From: Pseudomonadales bacterium
Lineage (GTDB): Bacteria; Pseudomonadota; Gammaproteobacteria; Pseudomonadales; UBA5518
Reading direction: 5' to 3'
NCBI GenBank assembly: GCA_024234165.1
Contig: JACKOP010000001.1
Coordinates: forward strand, 124,001-188,000
DNA length: 64,000 nt
The notes under the pieces were generated by a model, which was not told the origin of the DNA, searched no databases, and saw only the letters and a program-made list of their open reading frames with translations. Within the stretch, counting starts at the first letter, position 1. The number at the start of each line of letters is the position of its first letter. Positions 23,757 to 31,966 of the stretch are shown piece after piece. Both the position numbers and the translations under genes were made by a program.

Positions 23757-24683
23757 ATGAGCTGGCTCGACAAGATTGTTCCGGCGATGGTTCGCCGCGG
23801 TGAACCGGACCGCAAGAGCAGCGTGCCGGAGGGGCTGTGGCACAAGTGCATCAAGTGCGAGGCGGTGCTGTATCGCCCGGAACTCGAGCGCAACCTCGAC
23901 GTCTGCCCCAAGTGTGACCACCACATGCGCATCGGTGCACGGCGGCGGCTCGATACTTTCCTCGACGTCGATGGCCGCAGCGAGCTGTTCAGTGATGTCG
24001 AGCCGGTCGACCGGTTGAAGTTCCGTGACCTGAAGAAGTATCGCGACCGGCTCACGCAGGCGCAGAAGGCGACTGGCGAACGTGATGCGCTGATCGCGAT
24101 GCGCGGGCGGGTTGCGGGTATGGCGGTTCATGCGCTGGCATTCGAGTTCAACTTCCACGGCGGATCGATGGGTTACGCGGTGGGCGAAAAATTCACGCGC
24201 ACAGCCCAGGCTTCGCTGGAACAGCATGTTCCGCTGGTGTGCTTTTCGGCGAGCGGTGGCGCGCGGATGCAGGAAGCGCTGATCTCGCTGATGCAGATGG
24301 CCAAGACCAGCGCGGTGCTGCAGCGATTGAAGGAGGCGAGCGTCCCCTACGTGTCAGTGCTCACGGATCCGATCTACGGCGGGGTGTCGGCCAGTCTCGC
24401 GATCCTCGGTGACATCAACATTGCCGAACCGCATGCTCGCGCGGGTTTTGCAGGGCCGAACATCATCGAACAGACGATCCGCCAGAAGTTGCCGCGCGGT
24501 TTCCAGCGCAGCGAGTTCCTGCTCGAGCATGGTGCGATCGACATGATCGTGCATCGCAGCGAGCTGCGAGCGCGCATCGCCTCGCTGCTGGCGAAGCTCG
24601 GTGGGCTGCCGGCACCGGCGACGGACCCGGCACCCGAACCTGTATCGGTGCCTGCAGCACCACCACCACCGGAGGGCGGCTGA
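23757..24683 (+). CDS. accD: Acetyl-CoA carboxylase, carboxyltransferase subunit beta
   Basis: The 308-residue subunit transfers the carboxyl group to acetyl-CoA together with AccA, the first step of fatty acid synthesis. The N-terminal zinc ribbon is visible as LWHKCIKCEAVLY and VCPKCDHHMRIG. The crotonase-like core includes FSASGGARMQEALISLMQM and GGVSASLAILGDINIAEP. The C-terminal tail is rich in Pro and Ala. ATG 23757 is 22 bp after trpF; folC follows 20 bp on. Confidence 0.96.
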   Translation: MSWLDKIVPAMVRRGEPDRKSSVPEGLWHKCIKCEAVLYRPELERNLDVCPKCDHHMRIGARRRLDTFLDVDGRSELFSDVEPVDRLKFRDLKKYRDRLTQAQKATGERDALIAMRGRVAGMAVHALAFEFNFHGGSMGYAVGEKFTRTAQASLEQHVPLVCFSASGGARMQEALISLMQMAKTSAVLQRLKEASVPYVSVLTDPIYGGVSASLAILGDINIAEPHARAGFAGPNIIEQTIRQKLPRGFQRSEFLLEHGAIDMIVHRSELRARIASLLAKLGGLPAPATDPAPEPVSVPAAPPPPEGG

Positions 24684-24703
24684 ACGCCATCGTCGCAGAG
24701 CGG

Positions 24704-25978
24704 GTGGGAGTGGTGCAGTCGCTGACCGAGTGGTTGGCGCGAATCGAGCGTGCGCATCCGGCGAACATTGCACTCGGACTCGAACGGGTCGCGGCGGTTG
24801 CGCGGCGGATGGGGTTGGAGCACGGCGAAGTCACCGTGATCACGGTGGGCGGCACGAACGGCAAGGGTTCGTGTGTCGCGGTCCTGGAACGCCTGCTGCT
24901 TGCGCGGGGAGTGCGTGTCGGTGCGTACACCTCGCCACACCTGGTGCGCTACAACGAGCGGGTGCGGGTCGACGGACGCGAGGTCAGCGACCAGGCACTG
25001 TGTGCGGCGTTTGGAGCGGTCGAGGCAGCGCGTGGAGCCACACCGCTGACGTTCTTCGAGTTCGGAACGTTGGCGGCACTGGAAATCTTCCGGCGCGAGC
25101 GCTGTGAGTGGCTGCTGCTCGAGGTGGGACTCGGCGGACGACTGGACGCGGTGAACATCGTCGATCCGGACGTGGCCGTGGTGACCTCGATCGCGGTGGA
25201 TCATACCGACTGGCTGGGCGCGGACAGGCGCTCGATCGCACTCGAGAAGGCCGGCATTTTCCGTCCTGCTCGCCCGGTGGTGTGCGGTGATCGTGATCCA
25301 CCGTCGACGTTGCCGGCGAGCGCCAGCGTGCTGGGTGCACCGTGGTACGCGCTCGGCGTCGATTTCGATGCACGCGAGCAGGACGGGCGCTGGTGCTGGC
25401 AGGGATGTACGGCGGACGGGATGCGGATACGGCGCGAGGTGACGCCGCCACCGGCACTGCTGGGTGACAACGTCGCGTGTGCGTTGCAGGCGTTGGCGTT
25501 GGTCGATGCGCTGCCGGACGCTGCGCTGGTGCAGGTGACCTTGCCGCAAATCACCCTGGCGGGGCGCTTGCAACGCCGTCGCCTCGGCAAGGGCGAGTGC
25601 GTGCTCGACGTGGCGCACAACCCGGCCGGTGTCGCCTGCCTCGTGCGCCGGCTCGCCGACGCCCCGGCTCGCGGATGCACGCGGATCCTGTTCGGGGCAA
25701 TGCGCGACAAGGACGCTGGTGCGATGCTCGCGACACTGGCGCCACTGGCCGATGCGTGGGTCTTCCCGGCATTGTCCGAGCCGCGCGCGCTGACGGCGGC
25801 CGAGGTGCTGGCCGCGCTCGGTGCTGCACAACGAAGCAGGCCGGTCGAATGCGTGCCCGGCATCGCCCACGCCCTGGTCCGGGCCGAGCGGACGATGGTC
25901 CCCGGAGACCGGCTGGTGGTATGCGGTTCGTTCCACCTGGTGGGACCCGCACTCGAATGGTTGGATGCGCACGCGTAA
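24704..25978 (+). CDS. folC: Bifunctional folylpolyglutamate synthase/dihydrofolate synthase
   Basis: The 424-residue Mur-ligase-type enzyme adds glutamate to dihydropteroate and folates. It carries VITVGGTNGKGSCVAVLERL (P-loop), YTSPHLVRYNERVRVDG, and VDHTDWLGADRRSIALEKAG, then the late DVAHNPAGV. Start codons are GTG (24704, with 24710 and 24713 as alternatives). The position between accD and the SPOR gene is conserved in Pseudomonas. Confidence 0.94.
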   Translation: MGVVQSLTEWLARIERAHPANIALGLERVAAVARRMGLEHGEVTVITVGGTNGKGSCVAVLERLLLARGVRVGAYTSPHLVRYNERVRVDGREVSDQALCAAFGAVEAARGATPLTFFEFGTLAALEIFRRERCEWLLLEVGLGGRLDAVNIVDPDVAVVTSIAVDHTDWLGADRRSIALEKAGIFRPARPVVCGDRDPPSTLPASASVLGAPWYALGVDFDAREQDGRWCWQGCTADGMRIRREVTPPPALLGDNVACALQALALVDALPDAALVQVTLPQITLAGRLQRRRLGKGECVLDVAHNPAGVACLVRRLADAPARGCTRILFGAMRDKDAGAMLATLAPLADAWVFPALSEPRALTAAEVLAALGAAQRSRPVECVPGIAHALVRAERTMVPGDRLVVCGSFHLVGPALEWLDAHA

Positions 25979-25996
25979 CGGCGCGAGGAGGGGGCA

Positions 25997-26638
25997 GTGA
26001 CCGAGGCAATGAAGCACAGACTGGTTGGTGCGGCCGTGCTGATCGCACTCGGCGTGATCGCCTGGCCAGTGATCTTCGACAGTTCTCCGGTGCGCGAAAT
26101 CAGTCAACGCAGCCAGATTCCGCCGGAGCCGCAGATCGAGCGCTTCACCGTGGCCGAGCCCGAGCGGCCGCAGTTGCCTCCGGAGCCGGATTGGGCGGCA
26201 CAGCGTGATGCTGCTGCAACCGGACCCTCCGACCCTGCGGTTCAGGCCACGCCAGAGCCAGCACCGACAGACGCAGCAAGGCCCGCAGCTACGCCTGCCG
26301 TGGTGGCAGAACCGGTACGCGGCGCCGAACCGTCCGCGCGACCGGCAGCCAGGGACTTGCCGAAGGTGAAGGGTGTGACCACCGACCCCAGCGGTTTGCC
26401 GGAGCAGTGGGCGGTACAGCTTGGCGTGTTCTCGCAGCTCGCGAACGCGCGCGAGATCCAGCAACGCGCGAATGCGGCGGGTTTTCATGCGATCCTGCAA
26501 TCGAGCGGCACGGCCGGAGCGCAGCAGCACCGGGTATACGTGAATCCGAAGCTCGAGCGTGCCGGTGCGGACGCCATCGCTGTCGAAGTGCAGCGCAAGC
26601 TCGGCGTCAAGGGCTATGTGACCCGTTATTATCCCTGA
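25997..26638 (+). CDS. dedD: SPOR-domain protein (DedD-like)
   Basis: The 213-residue protein has an N-terminal membrane anchor (LVGAAVLIALGVIAWPVIF), a Pro/Glu-rich linker of about 100 residues, and a C-terminal SPOR domain (WAVQLGVFSQLANAREIQQR to VKGYVTRYYP) that binds septal peptidoglycan lacking stem peptides. DedD acts in cell constriction. GTG 25997 has a GAGGAGGGGG site; ATG 26009 is an alternative. It precedes cvpA and purF, the usual arrangement. Confidence 0.85.
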   Translation: MTEAMKHRLVGAAVLIALGVIAWPVIFDSSPVREISQRSQIPPEPQIERFTVAEPERPQLPPEPDWAAQRDAAATGPSDPAVQATPEPAPTDAARPAATPAVVAEPVRGAEPSARPAARDLPKVKGVTTDPSGLPEQWAVQLGVFSQLANAREIQQRANAAGFHAILQSSGTAGAQQHRVYVNPKLERAGADAIAVEVQRKLGVKGYVTRYYP

Positions 26639-26660
26639 GCGCCGATGGTGCGGCGTTTGC

Positions 26661-26666
26661 TAGAAT
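26661..26666 (+). promoter_or_regulatory. Possible -10 element for cvpA within an inverted repeat
   Basis: TAGAAT (26661-26666) is flanked by GCGGC and GCCGC arms. It is 29 bp before the proposed GTG start of cvpA. No convincing -35 is seen. Confidence 0.25.
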
Positions 26667-26695
26667 GCCGCGCAAATCACCGGACCGGAAATCAC

Positions 26696-27202
26696 GTGGA
26701 AGCGCTGAACGCTGCCGACTGGATCATCGTGAGCGTGATCGGTGTCTCGACGCTGGTCAGCGTGTTGCGCGGCTTCGTGAGGGAAGCCTTTTCCCTTGCC
26801 GGATGGGTGCTCGCCTTCGCTGCAGCGATGCTGCTGTCGGACCGGCTCGCGTATCTGCTGGCGGGATCGATCAGTGATGAATCGGGCCGCAGGATCGTGG
26901 CGTTCGCACTGCTGTTCGTGATGACGTTGATCGCGGTCGGGCTGTGCGGACGTCTGCTGCGCGGTGTGATCCGCTTCGCCGGACTGGGTGCATTCGATCG
27001 TGTGCTCGGCATGGCGTTCGGCTTCGTGCGCGGTGTGTTCGTTCTGCTCGCAGCGATCGTGATGTTGCGCGGCCTGCTCGAGCCGGAGCGTTTCGCGTGG
27101 TGGCAGAACTCCGTGCTGCTGCCGCATCTGCTGCTGCTCGAAGGCTGGTTCAGGCAATTCACCGGCGTGTTGAGCGCCTGGCTTGCGGGCACGGGAAACT
27201 GA
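26696..27202 (+). CDS. cvpA: CvpA family membrane protein
   Basis: The 168-residue protein has four hydrophobic helices and the CvpA pattern ALNAADWIIVSVIGVSTLVS, LRGFVREAFSLAGWVLAF, and FDRVLGMAFGFVRGVFVLL. CvpA is linked to colicin V export and bile or envelope stress, with no proven biochemical role. I placed the start at GTG 26696 because it begins the typical N-terminus. purF follows after 16 bp, the classic cvpA-purF operon. Confidence 0.85.
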   Translation: MEALNAADWIIVSVIGVSTLVSVLRGFVREAFSLAGWVLAFAAAMLLSDRLAYLLAGSISDESGRRIVAFALLFVMTLIAVGLCGRLLRGVIRFAGLGAFDRVLGMAFGFVRGVFVLLAAIVMLRGLLEPERFAWWQNSVLLPHLLLLEGWFRQFTGVLSAWLAGTGN

Positions 27203-27218
27203 GGGAGGATCGCGGAGT

Positions 27219-28745
27219 ATGTGCGGTATCGCCGGAATCGTCGGCCACAGCGCGGTCAACCAGCAGCTCTATGACGCACTGACGGTATTGCAGCACCGCG
27301 GCCAGGACGCTGCGGGAATCGTGACCGACGACCGGGGGGTATTCAAGCAGCGCAAGGCCAACGGGCTGGTGCGCGACGTGTTTCGCAACGAACACATGGA
27401 GCGTCTGAGTGGCAACGTCGGCATCGGTCACGTGCGCTACCCGACCGCCGGCAGCAACAGCTCCGCACTCGCACAGCCGTTCTACGTGAACAGTCCCTAC
27501 GGCATCTGCCTGGCGCACAACGGCAATCTGACGAATTCGGTGGAGTTGCGCGAGCAGGTGTTCCAGTCCGGCCTGCGTCACATCAATACCGACTCGGACA
27601 GCGAAGTGCTGTTGAATGTGTTTGCCCACGAACTGCAACTGCTCGGCAAGCTGGCGCCCGATGCGCAGGATATTTTCACCGCGGTTTCGGGCGTGCATCG
27701 GCGTGCGCGTGGCGCCTATGCAGCCCTGGTGCTGATTGCGGGCCACGGCGTGGTGGGCTTTCGGGATCCGTGCGGAATCCGGCCGCTGATCTTCGGCGAA
27801 CGCGAATCCGCCCAGGGACGCGAGTACATGATCGCCTCGGAAAGCGTGGCTCTCGACGTGCTGGGTTTTCGCGTGATCCGCGACGTGGCTCCCGGCGAGG
27901 CGGTCCACATCGACACGCACGGGCGGCTGCACACCCGGCAGTGTGCACAGAACCCGCGTCTCTCGCCGTGCATCTTCGAACACGTGTATTTCGCGCGCCC
28001 GGATTCGATCATGGACGGCATCTCGGTATACAAGGCGCGGTTGCGCCAGGGTGAGCGGCTGGCCGAGAAGATCAGACGCCTTCGGCCCGACCACGACATC
28101 GATGTCGTGATTCCGGTACCGGACACGAGCCGCGTCGCGGCGCAGGTCATCGCGTACGAGCTGGACGTGAAGTTCCGTGAAGGGCTGATGAAGAACCGCT
28201 ACATCGGGCGTACGTTCATCATGCCGGGCCAGGCGATGCGCAAGCGTTCGGTACGTCAGAAGCTGAACCCCATAGAACTGGAATTCCGCGACAAGAACGT
28301 GCTGCTGGTGGATGACTCGATCGTACGCGGTACGACCTGCAACGAGATCATCCAGATGGCCCGCGACGCCGGTGCACGACGGGTGTATTTCGCGTCCGCG
28401 GCGCCTGCGGTGCGCTGGCCGAACGTCTACGGTATCGACATGCCGTCGGCGGATGAACTGGTCGCCCACGGACGCAGCGAAGACGAGGTCTGCGCGCTGA
28501 TCGGAGCCGACTGGCTGGTGTACCAGGATCTCGAGGATCTGATCTCGTGCTCGCGCGACGGCAATCCACGGGTCGAGCAGTTCGACTGCTCGGTATTCGA
28601 CGGCCATTACGTGACCGGCGACATCGACGGTGAGTATCTGCAACGACTGCAGGCCGAGCGCAGCGAATGCGCGCATGCGGGTGCTGATGCGACCGCGCGT
28701 ACCGGTGATGGCACGTTGCTCGGCCTGCACAACCACGCGGGCTGA
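27219..28745 (+). CDS. purF: Amidophosphoribosyltransferase
   Basis: The 508-residue enzyme makes phosphoribosylamine from PRPP and glutamine, the first committed step of purine synthesis. The N-terminal MCGIAGIVG supplies the catalytic Cys after Met removal. The glutaminase domain includes HVRYPTAGSN. The PRPP loop is VLLVDDSIVRGTTCNE. GGAGG at 27213-27217 region precedes ATG 27219. It is followed 15 bp on by metZ. Confidence 0.97.
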   Translation: MCGIAGIVGHSAVNQQLYDALTVLQHRGQDAAGIVTDDRGVFKQRKANGLVRDVFRNEHMERLSGNVGIGHVRYPTAGSNSSALAQPFYVNSPYGICLAHNGNLTNSVELREQVFQSGLRHINTDSDSEVLLNVFAHELQLLGKLAPDAQDIFTAVSGVHRRARGAYAALVLIAGHGVVGFRDPCGIRPLIFGERESAQGREYMIASESVALDVLGFRVIRDVAPGEAVHIDTHGRLHTRQCAQNPRLSPCIFEHVYFARPDSIMDGISVYKARLRQGERLAEKIRRLRPDHDIDVVIPVPDTSRVAAQVIAYELDVKFREGLMKNRYIGRTFIMPGQAMRKRSVRQKLNPIELEFRDKNVLLVDDSIVRGTTCNEIIQMARDAGARRVYFASAAPAVRWPNVYGIDMPSADELVAHGRSEDEVCALIGADWLVYQDLEDLISCSRDGNPRVEQFDCSVFDGHYVTGDIDGEYLQRLQAERSECAHAGADATARTGDGTLLGLHNHAG

Positions 28746-28760
28746 GCATTCACGGAGAGC

Positions 28761-29984
28761 ATGCAACGCATGAACGACGAGGAACGACAGCGGGTACTTG
28801 CTGGCGCACGACCCGATACCCGGGCCGTGCGGTCAGGCCAGGTGCGCACCGCGGAAGGCGAGCATTCCGAAGCGCTGTTCCTGACGTCGAGCTATGTGTT
28901 CGGGTCTGCAGCGGATGCGGCTGCACGTTTCGCCGGCGGTGGCGGCAATGTCTATTCGCGCTACACGAACCCGACGGTGCGCGTGTTCGAGGAGCGCATT
29001 GCAACGCTGGAAGGCGCTGCCCAGGCAGTGGCGACCGCCTCCGGAATGGCCGCTATCCTTGCTGCGTGCATGAGCCTGCTGGAGAGTGGTTCGCATCTGC
29101 TGTGTTCACGCGATGTGTTCGGCTCGACGACGATGCTGCTGAACCGGTTCATCGCGAAGTTCGGCGTCGACGTCGACTACGTCGACGCTACCGATTACGC
29201 GGCCTGGGAGGCAGCACTGCGTCCGCGTACCCGGATGCTGTTTCTGGAGACGCCTTCGAATCCGCTGTGCGAAGTGGTGGACATCGAGCGCGTGGCGGCG
29301 ATCGCGAAGGCGCATGGTGCGCTGCTGGTCGTCGACAATTGTTTTCTGACTCCCGTGTTGCAGCAGCCGCTCGCGCTCGGGGCCGATGTGGTCGTGCATT
29401 CGGCGACCAAGTACATCGATGGGCAGGGTCGCTGTCTGGGTGGCGCGCTGTGCGGCAGCCGCGAGCTGATGGAGCAGGTGGTCGCGTTCCAGCGTTCTGC
29501 AGGACCGTGCATGAGTCCGTTCAACGCCTGGGTATTCCTGAAGGGCCTCGAGACGTTGCGCATCCGCATGGAGGCGCACAGCCGCAGCGCACTCGAGCTT
29601 GCGCACTGGCTGCAGCGCCAGCCAGGGATCGTCAGCGTCAATTATCCGGGCCTGCCGACGCATCCGCAGCACGCGTTGGCGTGTCGCCAGCAGCGCGGTT
29701 TCGGCGGCGTGTTGTCGTTCACGGTCGAGGGTGGGCGCGACGCGGCGTGGCGTTTCATGGACGCCACGCGCCTGATGTCGATCACGGCGAACCTCGGCGA
29801 TGCGAAGACCACGATCGTGCATCCTGCCACGACCACGCACGGGCGTCTGACGGAGCAGGAGCGCAGCCGACAGGGCATCGTACCCGGCCTGGTCCGTGTT
29901 GCGGTCGGGCTGGAAGACCCGGCAGATCTGCGGGAAGATCTGGCACGTGGCCTGTACGCGGCGAGCGATCGTTCCGCCACCTGA
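28761..29984 (+). CDS. metZ: O-succinylhomoserine sulfhydrylase
   Basis: The 407-residue PLP enzyme of the Cys/Met metabolism family makes homocysteine from an acylated homoserine and sulfide. It shows FLTSSYVFGSAADAAARFAG, YSRYTNPTVRVFEERIATLE and SATKYIDGQGR with the PLP lysine (about residue 217). The GQGR after the lysine and the position after purF match MetZ of Pseudomonas better than MetB or MetC. The start at ATG 28761 has GGAGAG just upstream; ATG 28770 is possible. Confidence 0.92.
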   Translation: MQRMNDEERQRVLAGARPDTRAVRSGQVRTAEGEHSEALFLTSSYVFGSAADAAARFAGGGGNVYSRYTNPTVRVFEERIATLEGAAQAVATASGMAAILAACMSLLESGSHLLCSRDVFGSTTMLLNRFIAKFGVDVDYVDATDYAAWEAALRPRTRMLFLETPSNPLCEVVDIERVAAIAKAHGALLVVDNCFLTPVLQQPLALGADVVVHSATKYIDGQGRCLGGALCGSRELMEQVVAFQRSAGPCMSPFNAWVFLKGLETLRIRMEAHSRSALELAHWLQRQPGIVSVNYPGLPTHPQHALACRQQRGFGGVLSFTVEGGRDAAWRFMDATRLMSITANLGDAKTTIVHPATTTHGRLTEQERSRQGIVPGLVRVAVGLEDPADLREDLARGLYAASDRSAT

Positions 29985-30056
29985 CAAGGGCACCCGCAGA
30001 TCCGGTCTTCGGAGCGGAATCACCCGGGTACAGGTCGAAGCAGCAGGGAGCAGTGC

Positions 30057-30974
30057 GTGCAGGACGTCATCGAAGCCATCGTGCGCGAGGTCGCTCGCGT
30101 GCTGCTCGGCAAGGATCACCAGATACGCCTGGCACTGTGCGCGCTGTTCGCCCGTGGCCATCTGCTGATCGAAGACCTGCCCGGTATGGGCAAGACCACG
30201 CTTTCGCACGCACTCGCACGCGTGCTCGGACTGGAATTCCGGCGCGTCCAGTTCACCAGCGACATGCTGCCGGGTGACATTCTCGGCGTATCGGTGTTCG
30301 ATCAGGATACGCGCCGCTTCAGTTTCCACCCCGGCCCGATCTTCACCGAGGTGCTGTTGGCCGACGAGATCAACCGCAGTACACCGAAGACGCAGAGTGC
30401 CCTGCTCGAGGCGATGGCCGAACGCCAGGTCAGCATCGAAGGCGAAACGCGAGCGCTGCCTGCCGACTTCTTCGTCATCGCGACCCAGAATCCGCTTACG
30501 CAGGCCGGTACCTTTGCCTTGCCGGAATCGCAGCTCGACCGCTTCCTGATGCGCATCTCGATCGGTTATCCGGATCGCGACGCCGAGCGCGCGATCCTGG
30601 CCGGTGCGACCGCTTCGATCACGCCCGAGTCGCTCGTCGCGCGCATCACACGCGAGCAGTTGCACCGTATCCAGCGCGAGGCGGCACACGTTGCCGCATC
30701 TGCCTCGCTGCTCGACTACGTGCAGCGTCTGGTGGCGTTTTCGCGCACGGCACCCGGGTTTGCGCAAGGCCTGTCGCCGCGCGGTGCGTTGGCGTTGATG
30801 GCTGCTGCGCGCAGCTGGGCGTACATGGAAGGGCGTACCCACGTGGTGCCGGAGGACGTGCAGGCGGTGCTGCCGGCGGTCACGGCGCATCGGTTGCGGC
30901 CAGGTGCGGACTTCGAGGGGGATGGTCGTGCACTCGCCGATCGGCTGCTGCGCGAAGTGGACGTATTCGGCTGA
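30057..30974 (+). CDS. MoxR-type AAA ATPase
   Basis: The 305-residue ATPase has Walker A LIEDLPGMGKTTLSHALAR, Walker B VLLADEINRSTPKTQSALLE and the sensor ATQNPLTQAGTFALPESQLD, all typical of MoxR. MoxR proteins act as chaperone-like ATPases for partner complexes. It is translationally coupled (TGATG) to the DUF58 gene and then to the TgpA-like gene, the common MoxR/DUF58/transglutaminase operon. The start is GTG 30057. Confidence 0.92.
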   Translation: MQDVIEAIVREVARVLLGKDHQIRLALCALFARGHLLIEDLPGMGKTTLSHALARVLGLEFRRVQFTSDMLPGDILGVSVFDQDTRRFSFHPGPIFTEVLLADEINRSTPKTQSALLEAMAERQVSIEGETRALPADFFVIATQNPLTQAGTFALPESQLDRFLMRISIGYPDRDAERAILAGATASITPESLVARITREQLHRIQREAAHVAASASLLDYVQRLVAFSRTAPGFAQGLSPRGALALMAAARSWAYMEGRTHVVPEDVQAVLPAVTAHRLRPGADFEGDGRALADRLLREVDVFG

Positions 30975-31966
30975 TGGCGCCAGCGCTGCTGCCGTGGCGC
31001 GCAGCCCGCTCGTTACGCGCTTACCGCGAGCGCTGGATCGCACGGCGCATACCCGCCGCTGCCGGGCATCTGCTCGGACAACGCAACCTGTTCATCTTTC
31101 CCACCGCCAGCGGTTTCGCCTTCCTGGTGCTGCTGCTGGTGCTGCTGCTGACTGGAATCAACTACCAGAGCAACCTGGTGCTTGCGCTGGCATTCCTTCT
31201 GGGCGGGTTGTTCGTCGTCGGCGTGCTGCACACCTGGGCGAACCTTGCCCAACTGCGTGTCGGCGGCAGTGGCGCCGAGCCGGTGTTTGCAGGCAGCGAT
31301 GCCTGCTTCACGCTGCGACTGGGCGATACGCGCGGGCGCGCACGCGACGGGCTGCTCGTGAGCTGGGTGGATGGTGCAGCGCAGCCGGTGCGCATCCCAC
31401 CCCATTCGGAGCAGACGGTGCGACTCGGTCTGGCGACCCAGCGGCGCGGCTGGCTGCAGGCACCGCGGGTACATATCGAAACCCGCTACCCGCTCGGTCT
31501 GCTGCGCGCCTGGACCTCGCTCGACCTTGCGCAGCGTTGCCTGGTCTATCCACGACCCGCTGCATTTGCCATGGCGGCGTCCGTGCGTGCCGAGGCCGCC
31601 GATGGCGTGGTGACGCAGGAGAGTGGCGACGATGACTTCTCCGGATTCCGCGACTATCGCGCCGGCGATCCGCTGCGCTACGTGGCGTGGAAGACGCTGG
31701 CCAAGGGGCAGCGGTTGCAGACCTTCGAGCGCAAGGTGTTCAGCAACCGCAGTCACTGGCTGCGCTGGAGCGATACCGAAGGCTGCGGCGATGCCGAACA
31801 GCGGTTGGCGCAACTGTGCCGGCTGGTGCTGGATTTCCACGCGAAGGACCTCGAGTACGGTCTCGAGCTGCCTGGCGAGTGGCTGGAACCGGCTCGCGGT
31901 GATGCACAGCGCAACCAGGCCCTGACTGCGTTGGCACTGTTCGGCAACGGGCCGGTCGAGCCGTGA
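30974..31966 (+). CDS. DUF58 domain membrane protein
   Basis: The 330-residue protein has two N-terminal membrane helices (IFPTASGFAFLVLLLVLLLT and LVLALAFLLGGLFVVGVL). The DUF58 motif SGDDDFSGFRDYRAGDPLRY comes near residue 220. In the MoxR operons DUF58 proteins resemble von Willebrand-type partners of the ATPase. The ATG overlaps the moxR stop, and its own stop overlaps the next start (GTGA). The function is not established. Confidence 0.88.
   Translation: MAPALLPWRAARSLRAYRERWIARRIPAAAGHLLGQRNLFIFPTASGFAFLVLLLVLLLTGINYQSNLVLALAFLLGGLFVVGVLHTWANLAQLRVGGSGAEPVFAGSDACFTLRLGDTRGRARDGLLVSWVDGAAQPVRIPPHSEQTVRLGLATQRRGWLQAPRVHIETRYPLGLLRAWTSLDLAQRCLVYPRPAAFAMAASVRAEAADGVVTQESGDDDFSGFRDYRAGDPLRYVAWKTLAKGQRLQTFERKVFSNRSHWLRWSDTEGCGDAEQRLAQLCRLVLDFHAKDLEYGLELPGEWLEPARGDAQRNQALTALALFGNGPVEP

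Noticed and set aside
24374..26530. Long minus-strand frame opposite accD, folC and dedD
   Set aside because: Shadow of conserved plus-strand genes with no recognisable motif.
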